Shown: positions 46,014-55,419 of the stretch, one piece after another
Layout: each line of letters starts with the position of its first letter
How positions within the stretch are numbered: position 1 is the stretch's first letter
DNA from: Nyssa sinensis
Taxonomy: Eukaryota; Streptophyta; Magnoliopsida; Cornales; Nyssaceae
NCBI GenBank assembly: GCA_008638375.1
Contig: VIRR01000547.1
Span: 1-64,000, forward strand
Reading direction: 5' to 3'
Length of the DNA stretch: 64,000 bases
The notes under the pieces: generated by a model
Told to the model about the DNA's origin: nothing
Database searches by the model: none
What the model saw: only the letters and a program-made list of their open reading frames with translations
Translations under genes and position numbers: made by a program

Positions 46014-47640
46014 GAGAGAAACTATGGACCCACCACTTCAGAATTATTAGAGATTTCACCTCTTTCATTGACTAACCTACTAGATTTTGTTTTTTCTTCT
46101 CAAATAGGTACCTCCCACAAATATACTTTTTTTAATTTTTTTTTCAATTTTTCTCGACGAGTTTTTTTAAAAGGTAATGAATAGAAACTTTGTCCTTTCT
46201 ATTAACACAGAAAATTTTCAACTTTGCCTGCCCTTTCTTCCCAGAATCTCTTAGTATCGATCTCTTCCTTTGCAGTGGGTGCCACAAGTCGCTATTTAAT
46301 TGGGGCTTGGTGTTTCTTTAATATGAAATAAAAAAAATGTGTTTAGTCTACTTAAAAGAAAAAAAAAAAAGTACACTCATCTTTTATTTATTTTTAATTC
46401 CTCTTCTTGTATCTTTGGTTTTTACTCATTGAAGAAAGAGAGAATGAGATCAAGAAAGAAACATTATATATATATATATATATATGTAAATTTCTGGTTT
46501 TAAGACCTAAAAGTGACGAGAGAGAGAGAGAGAATTGAGTAAAGCTATATTTTTACATTTTTATTTATTAAATCTGACTCTCAAATTACGTGGCTAATCT
46601 AACACAATGATACGTTATCATATTACCAGAGAAACAAAACTTGATAAAAAAAATAAAAAAACATAAAATTATCTTAAAAAATTGAATTAGTGTTCCTTTT
46701 CATCATGATGAAATGCTTCTAAAATAGAACGTGGGACACACGAAAACTTATTTAGAGGCTTAAAAGTCCGTAGCTGCCCCCTTAGACTTTTTTGTGCCCC
46801 ATCATTCATTCATTATAACTTGTGGATGTTTGTTTGTATGTTTCATTCCTTTGAATTACAATTGTTGTTAAAGATAGTGGTTTAAAATTTTGTTATTATA
46901 TAACAAAAGTACTATGAATGGGTGGACAACTTAAGGACAGAGAGAATGAGGATCAGACCTTCACACATTCATGGCCCATAAGATCAGCAAAAGGGAGTTA
47001 AGTTAGAATAGGGAAACAAAAAGGTCTAAGAAGCATGAGACAATGAGACTGATTGACAATGAAATGGCCAACTTTTAAAGGAAATTAATGTTTAGATTTA
47101 GTGTTAAGAGTGCACAAACAGGTCTAAGTGGCATGAGACAGTGAGATTAATTGATAATGACATGGTCAAAGTTAGGGTACACCTGATGTTATTAGAAAAT
47201 CATGATTCAGATTCAACTTAGACACTGGATTTATTCATATGTTGGTATATGATGCGCCATAAATTAACGGGGCATAGATTGCGGCACATGTCCTAAAATA
47301 TTTTGGGTTATAAAGATAGAATTTTCTTGAATATTTACCGAACTTAGGAATACAAAATATTACTGATCATCGTTTTCACAAATTACTAATCTCATAATAA
47401 GGAAACATAGTTTAATATCGTAACTTCTATTTATGGATACCCTTAAATCTCGACTCTTATGATTCTTAATCCCACTCAGTTTCAAAAATCTATAGCTCAT
47501 AAATAAAGTCACAAGTCATGTTCAACTACTTCCTTCAATTATTATCATTATCTTTCTATAATTTAATCATCGGAGTGACTACTGTCAGAATTTTTTCAGT
47601 AACCCTCTGACCTCATGTACTTGGCATAATATTAAAGAGA
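46014..47640. repeat. Module delta, copy 4
   Basis: Long homologue of 8970-10955. It lacks the ~350 bp between the CTCGACGAG phrase and the AAAAGGTAATGAATAG phrase that copies 1 and 2 have. It has a (TA)n tract near 46467-46486. No gene. Confidence 0.65.
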
Positions 47641-48040
47641 GCAAAATTGTCGAGCAGAAATTAGTAATATCAATATGAATTATCATAATTCTTTTTTAGA
47701 CATAAAAAGAAGAATAAATATATTCATTAATTTTAAAAATACCCTAAACATATTAATTATTAATTAATAGGTGAACAAAAATAAGTATTACTGCATGGGT
47801 ATTAAGGTCATCTTAATCCATGCTTATCTCTATGTTTGCTATATTTGACTTTTATTTATTAAGCTTATGATATGATTCAAGAGAAAAAATTGAGAAAAAA
47901 ATTAAGAAATGATATATTTTCAAATTTTATTTATTAAATTTAATTTCTAAATAATATAATTAGTCTAACACAGTGATACATTATTATATCATTTCAGAGT
48001 TGTAATTTGATACATACAAAGTAAAGAAGCATAAAATTCA
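47641..48040. other. AT-rich intergenic DNA
   Basis: Nothing recognised. From about 47870 it begins to match 53130 onward. Confidence 0.4.
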
Positions 48041-48770
48041 CGAAAAGCTTCGGTCAAAATCCGAGTCGTGTTGAGAAATTGTCCCTTCAAGTGACGTTTT
48101 ATGAACTTTTTTCAACCACCCATTACCATCCCTCCCTCAAAACGTGGAACCTGTTCTCTCTCTCAACCGAAGATTGGCCGTTTCATTAAAACCCTCCCTA
48201 GCTCTTGTTGGTCAGACCCTTCAATATCGAAGCTCGGCTCTTGTTCATCGCCGACGGAGCTCATCCCACAGTGTTCGTTGAAATCGAACCTCAAGTAAGG
48301 CCCTATCTGTTGTTCGTCGTTCGATCTAACTGGAAATACGAAACCACCCAACCGATTTCTTCGAAGGCCATATCTGTTCATCATCGTTCGTCAAAGCTTC
48401 TGACTCACTCTCTCTCATCAGAACTAAGGTATAAGGGCTTTTTAAGCACTGATTTGTGTTAAGAAATAAGGACTTTTAAAGGACTGATTTGTGTTGAAAA
48501 ATTAGGGCTTTTGGGGTCAGGGATGCAGGTTTTCTTTCTTTGTGTTTTTGTTTTGGCTTGATATGGTTAAAGGAATTGCAGTAGTTGAAGCCATACATAT
48601 AGAGACATAAGACCCATCGCCGATTGAAGTTAGGTTGTGAAATCTCGACAATCACCCTTTCCTTGTTAGTACAGAACTTTTCTGGCCAAGGTGTGTCCAC
48701 TGTTGTGCTTATGTCAACTCCAAAGTGAATTATGTGAGGAGAGAGATATAAAGAAGTTGGCTAAATTGCA
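48041..48770 (+). pseudogene. Duplicated 5' fragment of an unknown gene, copy 1
   Basis: It matches 53280-53990 closely. It reads like a gene start: CTCTCTCTC and TCGCCGACGGAGCTC words typical of a plant leader, an ACTAAG|GT donor-like site near 48428, then a T-rich stretch like a first intron. A 65-codon frame from ATG 48101 is not preserved in the other copy, which has a one-base frame change. I therefore do not call a protein. Confidence 0.45.
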
Positions 48771-49285
48771 TACTTTTATGACATTTTTGATAATTAAATT
48801 TTTATATTAACATTTTTGATAATTATATTAATATTTTTTAAAATTACACTAATTTTTTTTTTATTTTATATGATAAATTACAAATACATACTTTAGTCAA
48901 ATTTATTTTCTTCAAAATGACAAAATTTCTTGTTTCATTTTTTTTATTACATTTTTTCAATTCTAACTATTTTTTTTCACTTTCAAATAAATATTGATAA
49001 AATCTTATATATATATATATATATATAAAATGAAAATAAGTTATTTATTTTAAACTTATTTTTATATAAAATAAAAAAATCTTTAAAGAAATTTAGAAAA
49101 AAGGATCATAATTAAAAAATGAAAAAAAATATGAAAGAATTAATTTTGTCATTTTGAAAAAAAAATTTAATTAAAATGAGATATTTATAATTTGTTATTA
49201 AAATTAGGAGAGATTACAGTAATTTAAAAAATTTTAAGAAAAATTAATATAATTATTAAATAAGAGGATAGTGTAATTTACGTTA
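48760..49285. mobile_element. AT-rich foldback element
   Basis: The arms share AATTACACTAATTTTT at the left and the matching TTACAGTAATTTAAAAA and ATTAATATAATTATTA words inverted at the right. An AAATGACAAAAT word and its reverse ATTTTGTCATTT lie further in. Same family as 17925-18405 and 54000-54490. The GGCTAAATTGCATACTT left edge is shared with the 54.0 kb copy. Confidence 0.55.
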
Positions 49286-49373
49286 TATATATATATCATC
49301 ATTGTTTCTCAAAAGTTACCCTTTACCAGGCAAGATGATCAAACAGGACTTTTGGAAGCAATCACCAAGATTG

Positions 49374-49414
<41 letters not shown>

Positions 49415-49823
49415 TAATACAAAATATACTGAATTAGTTTAGCAGTTAATATCATCCAAATACAAATAATATCATCCATTTTAATTCCTCATAATTTCTC
49501 GTAAACCAAACATTTTTCATATATATACTAATATTTAACTTGCTCACAATCATCTGCTGACAGTAGACCAACATTGACGGCAAACGGCGAACCCACCCTA
49601 ACATATATGTGTTGGTAAAACATTTTCAACTCCTTACACTAACATTCCAAGAGCACTTTCAAAACCCAAAGAAGCAGAAACTTGACACTCGAGCAAAGAT
49701 AAAAAACAGAAAAGAAAAGCAGAGAAACAGTACTCCACACAGAGATAAAAAAGGAAGAAATTAAAAAAGAAAAGAAAAGCAAACAAACAGGACTCCACAC
49801 AGAGATGACTGATTTCTGCAACT
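49286..49823 (-). other. 3' flank of B3-C1 with (TA)n and a local duplication
   Basis: (TA)n at 49376-49410. A ~60 bp direct repeat at about 49706-49806 contains ACTCCACACAGAGAT twice. Weak similarity to the other B3 3' flanks is seen from about 49625. Frames read across it are not supported. Confidence 0.5.
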
Positions 49824-50165
49824 TCAGTGTCCAATCTCTACCATGTATACATTTTGATTGTCATACGTGTGTATGCTCCAGCCAAATAGACGAAAATTAT
49901 ACAAGCGATAAAAAATCAGTGTATCACCGATTTTGAGATCAGCTTCTTCCACAAAACGCAGCCATTCATTTTTCATAAACCGCCGTCCATTTTTTCTTGT
50001 GCCAACATTAAACGTCCAAAGACGTTCATTTTGGTCGAATACACGCATGTACTCATCTCCGGGAGGTAAATACTTTGTTGCTTGTGGTATTTCTAAAGCA
50101 GCATTGATATCTGAAATCTTGAGTGTCTTCTTAAAGCATTCTTCTTTTCCCTGACGACCCTCCAT
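49824..50165 (-). CDS. Single-B3-domain DNA-binding protein (locus C1)
   Basis: 113 residues. B3 landmarks are CFKKTLKISDI (10-20), LEIP (24-27), YLPPGDE, a W in the central strand, GTRKNGRRF (55-63), the NEWLRFVEEADL helix, and GD before TLIFYRL. The sequence is intermediate between subfamilies A and B and ends MVEIGH. ATG is at 50163-50165 after an intact leader intron. It sits outside the repeated block structure, and its promoter region runs into a (TA)n tract and a minisatellite about 60 bases upstream of the leader exon. It may be the least recently duplicated member. Confidence 0.83.
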   Translation of the reverse strand: MEGRQGKEECFKKTLKISDINAALEIPQATKYLPPGDEYMRVFDQNERLWTFNVGTRKNGRRFMKNEWLRFVEEADLKIGDTLIFYRLYNFRLFGWSIHTYDNQNVYMVEIGH

Positions 50166-50178
50166 TCTTCAATTTAAC

Positions 50179-50324
50179 CTGTAGAAAAGAAGATCAGATG
50201 AATGTGAATTCACCAACTATTGCTATATATGTTTTTTTTGGGTGAAAGATTCCTATATATGCTTATTATAGAAGAGATAGAGATAGATTTCATTCCACGG
50301 ACATTGATGGTACAAGAGAGTTAC
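50179..50324 (-). other. 5'-leader intron of B3-C1
   Basis: Donor AGAGAAG|GTAACT at 50324 and acceptor TTTTCTACAG| at 50179 on the minus strand. Confidence 0.7.
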
Positions 50325-50383
50325 CTTCTCTCTTTCGCTTGTGTTTTGCCCTTAGTAGCTATGCTGTGTAATTTTGCTAGATG

Positions 50384-50785
50384 ATATATATATATATATA
50401 TATATATATATCTGATCGAGTTTCCCTCGGCAGAAAGTGAATGCCGTATGGTATAGTTTCCCTTGACAAAAAGTGAATGACCATATAAATGTGTGTGTAT
50501 ATATATATATAATTTTTGTCAAGAAGTGGATGCGTCCATATAAATGTGTATATAATTTTTGTCAAGAAGTGAATGTCTCCATATAAATGTGTATATAATT
50601 TTTGTCAGAAGTGAATGCCCCCATATAAATGTGTATATATATGTGTGTGTATATATATATATATATATATAATTTTTGTCAAGGGACACCATATTCACCT
50701 TTTGTCAAGGAAACTATATATACCACATCCGCTTTTTGTCAAGGGATACCACATTTACTTTTTGAAGTTCACTTTCTGTCACGAA

Positions 50786-50848
<63 letters not shown>

Positions 50849-51070
50849 ACATTCACTTTTTGTCCAGGATCACACATTCACTTTTGTCAAGGAAACTATA
50901 CATTCTCTTTTAGTCAAGGGATACACTAATATATATATACCACAGTGGCTTTTTGTCAACGGACACCATATTTAATTATTTATCTTTTGTCAAAGGTATA
51001 CCACATTCAGGGGATACACTAATATATATATATATATATATATTCACATTCGCTTGTTGTCAAGGGACAC
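50384..51070. repeat. Minisatellite with orientation switch and (TA)n runs
   Basis: Units contain TTTCCCTTGACAAAAAGTGA followed by ATG and a TATA-rich piece. Near 50405-50490 the word CTTGACAAAAAGTGAATG reads on the plus strand. From about 50510 to 51070 it reads mostly on the minus strand (TTTTTGTCAAGG and TCACTTTTTGTC). (TA)n tracts, the longest at about 50790-50845, separate the units. Frames here are repeat translation only. Confidence 0.75.
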
Positions 51071-52380
51071 CACATTTGTGTCCCACATCGCCCGTCTCTA
51101 GCTCCTCTGGTCTGTATATAAGGGCCCTCTTTACCTCTCCTTAACACCTGGGTTTTAAGGATGAGCTAATTGGGAGTTGGGCCTCCAAATTTCAATATGG
51201 TATCAGAGCCAGGTTGGGCTTTTGCCTCAGCCTATCCCAACAGCCAGTTCTGTTGGACGTTGCCGCAACCAGTCTTGTAGGTCGCTGAGGTCAAGGGGGT
51301 GTGTTGGATTGTCCTCAACTACGATCCCACATCGCCCATGCACAGTCTACCTGTACAATATATAAGGGCCTTCTCTACCTCTCCTTAACACATGGGTTTT
51401 AAGGATGAGCTAATTGGGAGTTGGGCCTCCAAAATTTCAATAGGCCCAACTCTCAATTAGCTCATCCTTAAAACCCAGGTGTTAAGGAGAGGTAGAGAGG
51501 ACTCTTATATATAGACCAGAGGAGCTAGAGACGGGCGATGTGGGACAATCCAACAAGGAAGAACCCAGGTATTAAGGAGGTAGAGAGGGCCCTTATATAC
51601 AGACCAGAGGAGCTAGAGACGAGCGATGTGGGACACTCCAACACGCCTCCTGGATTACATCGCGTGTCTCAGCAAATCCCAGATGGGCGCGCCCTGACTC
51701 CTATAGCCCAAAGTTAGGCTTTGGCCTGGCTCTGATACCATGTTAAATTGTTCAATAGGCCCAAATGAAGCCCAACTCCTTAAAACCCAGGTGTTAAGGA
51801 GAGGGGAAGTAAAGCCTTATAGATAGAAGATAGAAGTTTGATATGGGCGATGTGGGACATTCCGACACACCCCCTGAACCACAGCGGTCAAATATTGGAC
51901 TCGCCTGAAACTGGCTCTGATACCATATTGAAATTTGGAGGCCCAACTCCCAATTAGCTCATCCTTAAAACCCACGTGTTAAAGAGAGGTAGAGAGGACC
52001 TTATATATAGACCAGAGGAGCTAGAGACGGGCGATGTGGGACAATCCAACAAGGAAGAACCCAGGTATTAAGGAGAGGTAGAGAGGGCCCTTATATATAG
52101 ACCAGAGGAGCTAGAGACGGGCGATGTGGGACACTCCAACACGCCTCTTGGATTACATCGCGTGTCTCAGCGAATCCCAGATGGGCGCGCCCCGACTCCT
52201 CTAGCCCAAAGTTAGGCTCTGGCCTGGCTCTGATACCATATTGAAATTTTGGAGGCCCAACTCCCAATTAGCTCATCCTTAAAACTCAAGTGTTAAGGAG
52301 AGGTAGAGAGGACCCTTATATATAGACCAGAGGAGCTAGAGACGGGCGATGTGGGACAATCCAACACTCCCATTTAATAT
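51071..52380. mobile_element. Nest of TRIM elements and solo LTRs
   Basis: A ~130 bp LTR-like unit is repeated about eight times. It starts TGTTGGATTGTC, passes through CACATCGCCC, a TATATAAGGG box and GGGTTTTAAGGATGAGC, and ends CCTCCAAATTTCA. Two units (51081-51195, 51302-51438) are in plus orientation; the others (51440-52370) are reversed. Next to units stand primer sites for initiator tRNA-Met (TGGTATCAGAGCC): plus at 51198-51210, minus at 51728-51740, 51913-51925 and 52226-52238. The internal regions are about 90-100 bp with no ORF. This is the structure of terminal-repeat retrotransposons in miniature, inserted into one another. Confidence 0.85.
51198..51210 (+). promoter_or_regulatory. 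TRIM primer binding site, initiator tRNA-Met
   Basis: TGGTATCAGAGCC is complementary to the 3' end of plant initiator tRNA-Met. It lies two or three bases after the end of the first plus-strand LTR. Confidence 0.85.
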
Positions 52381-52960
52381 TTTATAGATGCTATTCTTAT
52401 CATCACATGAACGTGTTCATTTTTAATCATATCTTTTCTTATTTTATCACACATCTATTTTAGTTACTATCTTATTAACATGTTATTTTCATAAGTGTCT
52501 AATATTCTATTCCATACAATATCGTTGGTCTAATAGTTATTCTATAAAATTTATTTTTTAATTTTAAAAATATTTGTCAATCATACAATATGTCAGATTC
52601 ACTCCTCCACTTATCCCATAGCGCTTTAATTCTCTAAGAAACATCATTTTTAATTTCTCTTTCTCGGTAAATAAGTGAAGTTAGATAACACAATTATCAC
52701 TTTTTATTAATTCTTGATTTTTAATTTTCACTACCTCTCCACCAATATTACTAATTTTATTAAAGTTACACTCAAGATATTCAGTTTTTATCTTACTTAT
52801 TTTGAAACATTTTGACACTAAAGCCTCTATCCATATCTCTAGTTTATCATTTATCCCATATTTTGTTTCATCAATTAAAATAATATCATCAGCAAAAAAC
52901 ATACAATATGGTACATCCTTCTGTATATGCTTAGTCTGCTAAGCAAAAAGTAAATAACTT
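52381..52960 (-). pseudogene. LINE reverse-transcriptase relic
   Basis: The minus strand reads MFFADDIILIDETKYGINDK at the left of a 73-residue open piece (52681-52902), the FADD catalytic box of non-LTR retrotransposon RT. Further along (to 52381), in shifting frames with many stops, come pieces matching the C-terminal part of the same RT (RPTILYG near 52530; KNEHVHVMIRIAS near 52400). It is 5'-truncated and decayed. It is bordered on the left by the TRIM nest. Confidence 0.75.
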
Positions 52961-53279
52961 AATGTTGATTACTGATGTAGACTTACTGTGATTAGAATTT
53001 CACTTGTTTTTTTTTTTCGACAATTGTCCTTATGATATTTATAGCCCTATCATACATATTTTTTATCTTTTTGATATATTATTTTGTAATTTTTTTTAAA
53101 AAAATTATATATCTATATATCTCGTTTTAAAACCTAAAATTAAGAAAAAATGAAATAATAATATATTTTCAAATTTTATTTATTAAATTTAATTCTCAAA
53201 TGACATGATTAAGTGTAACACAATGATACATTATTATATCATTTCAGAGTTAAAATCATACATAAAAGGGAAAGAAGCA
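52961..53279. other. AT-rich intergenic DNA
   Basis: No gene. From about 53130 it matches 47870 onward, so the duplicated fragment at 53280 carries upstream DNA with it. Confidence 0.45.
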
Positions 53280-53995
53280 TAAAATTCACAAAAAGTTTCT
53301 GTCAAAATCGAAGTCGTCTTGAGAAATTGTCCCTTCAAGTGACGTTTATGAACTTTTGTCAACCGTCCATCACAATCCCTCCCTCAAAACGTGGAACCTG
53401 TTCTCTCTCTCAACCGTAGATTGGGTCGTCTCATTAAAACCCTCACGAGCTCCTGTTGGTCAGACCCTTCAATATCGAAGCTCGGCTCCTGTTCATCGCC
53501 GACGGAGCTCATCCCGCAGTGTTCATTGAAATCGAACCTCAACGAAGGCCCTATCTGTTGTTCGTCGTTCGATCTAACTGGAAATACGAAACCACCCAAC
53601 CGATTTCTTCGAAGGCCATATCTGTTCATCATCGTTCGTCAAAGCTTCTGACTCACTCTCTCTCATCAGAACTAAGGTCCAAGGGCTTTTTAAGCACTGA
53701 TTTGTGTTAAGTAATTAGGACTTTTGAAGGACTGATCTGTGTTGAAAAATTAGGGCTTTTGGGGACAGGGATGCAGGTTTTCTTTCTTTGTGTTTTTGTT
53801 TTGGCTTGATATGGTTAAAGAAATTGCAGTAGTTGAAGCCATAAATATAGAGACATAAGATCCCATCGCCGATTGAAGTTAGGTTGTGAAATATCGACAA
53901 TCACCCTTTCCTTGTTAGTACAGAACTTTTCTGGCCAAGGTGTGTCCACTGTTGTGCTGATATCCAAAGTGAATATGTGAGGACATAGATATAAA
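53280..53995 (+). pseudogene. Duplicated 5' fragment of an unknown gene, copy 2
   Basis: Partner of 48041-48770, in the same orientation, with scattered substitutions and small indels. The donor-like ACTAAG|GT is retained near 53675. Frames on both strands differ from copy 1, so coding content is not supported. Confidence 0.45.
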
Positions 53996-53999
53996 GACT

Positions 54000-54490
54000 T
54001 TGGCTAAATTGCATACTTGTATTACATTTTTGATAATTAAATTATATTAATTTTCTCTATTTTAATTGAGAAATTACAAATATTCTTGGGTCAAATTTTT
54101 TTTAAATAACAAAAACCAACATTTTTATGTTTTTTCTTTCTTTTATATTTTTCAATTTTTTCAAACTTTGACCAATTTTTTAAACTTTTTTAAATGATTA
54201 TTTTATTGATATAAAAATAAATTTAAGATAAATAACTTTTGTTTTTTATATAAAATTAAATTTAAGATTTTAATTAATATTTATTTAAAAATTGGTTAAA
54301 ATTGAATTTTTTTTAAAAAAAAATTCATGTAATAGACAATTTTGTGTTTGAAAAAATTAATTGATTGATTGGAGTAGGGCATTTGTAGTTTATGAAGTAA
54401 TACAATTTTAAAAATTTAGGAAATATCAGTTTAATTTTTAGAAACTTTAAATGAAGTGAGTGTAATTTATCAAAGATTTTTATATTTTTA
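54000..54490. mobile_element. AT-rich foldback element
   Basis: Begins GGCTAAATTGCATACTT as at 48760. The arms pair around a T-rich and A-rich core, with ATTACATTTTTGATAATTA at the left and AATTTATCAAAG at the right. Non-coding. Confidence 0.5.
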
Positions 54491-54647
54491 TTTTGCCTAG
54501 TAGTTGGTTTGGTTGTAGTATGGAATTGGAATGCAATTGTTGTAAAGTTTCATAGTAGACTTAGAGCTTAATATGGATTCAAAATTAGGATTTATTAGGG
54601 GTATAAAATGCACATCACTGTTTCTTTTTCTTTTTCTTTTTTCTTTC
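54491..54647. other. Short intergenic spacer ending in a pyrimidine tract
   Basis: Ends in TTTCTTTTTCTTTTTCTTT just before the presumed LTR of the Tat element. Confidence 0.4.
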
Positions 54648-55341
54648 TGATATACCACAAACAGACACACCAATCACCTTGAGACATGTGTGCATACGGA
54701 GTTAACAAATCTCGATCATACAGAGTAGCAACTAGCCTTTAGGGCATTCTCATATATATATATATATATCATACAGAGCTGATAATCTCGATCATACAGA
54801 GCAGCAACTAGCCTTCTTCAGGGCATTCTCATACATATATCATTCAGAGCTGATAAACTCGGTCAAACAGCGCAGGCGAAGCCTCCAAGGCATTCTCATG
54901 CACATCTCTCCCAGACCTTATGCCCTGGGCAATATTTAATCAACACCTCATACGGCTCCAACCTTATGGTTTCCTTAACAACTGCCAAGCAAGGAATAAG
55001 GAAACAGTATTCAACACGGAAACTACTATCTATGATTATCTCCATCTACGACTTAATACTCCACAAGGTAACTGCAATCTCCGATGATCGAATCCCTATA
55101 TTCGTGGCATCGAATCCTAATCAACTTAGGAAGGCCACGACTTATAAATTAAACCCTAGAGGTACGCTTTATTTTTATGCTCATTCTTTTGGCTTTCAAT
55201 ACAGTCTTTCAATTCCATTTACTTACTTAAGCATCGGAGCGGCTACCGCCGGAGCTAATCCGGTGGTCCTCTGATCATCTTTCTGAGTGTTCTACAGGTC
55301 ACGGAGCCCACACTTATTGCGAGTCAAAAAGTGCAGCATCA
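54648..55341 (+). repeat. Probable 5' LTR of the Tat element
   Basis: Begins TGATATACC and ends GTGCAGCATCA, a 4 bp inverted TGAT/ATCA end. The right edge is fixed by the primer site three bases later. The left edge is less certain because the second LTR is not visible. It contains three imperfect ~70 bp repeats (CAGAGCTGATAA and GGGCATTCTCATA words, 54710-54900) and a TTATAAATTAAACCC box at 55142-55156, a likely promoter. Confidence 0.55.
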
Positions 55342-55344
55342 GTT

Positions 55345-55362
55345 TGGCGCCGTCTGTGGGAA
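55345..55362 (+). promoter_or_regulatory. Primer binding site of the Tat element
   Basis: TGGCGCCGTCTGTGGGAA, starting with the TGG expected from CCA-ended tRNAs. The first nine bases match the complement of tRNA-Asp and the rest do not, so the primer tRNA is uncertain. Confidence 0.6.
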
Positions 55363-55419
55363 ACGACTAATCTCCAAGTGCTCTATTCATAAACTCATCT
55401 CTTTCCCCACCGGAAAATC

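Noticed and set aside
48101..48298. 65-codon plus-strand frame in the 48 kb fragment
   Set aside because: The twin copy at 53.3 kb breaks the frame, and the sequence looks like a leader.
50615..50929. Frames of about 100 codons rich in I and Y
   Set aside because: They translate (TA)n and minisatellite repeats.
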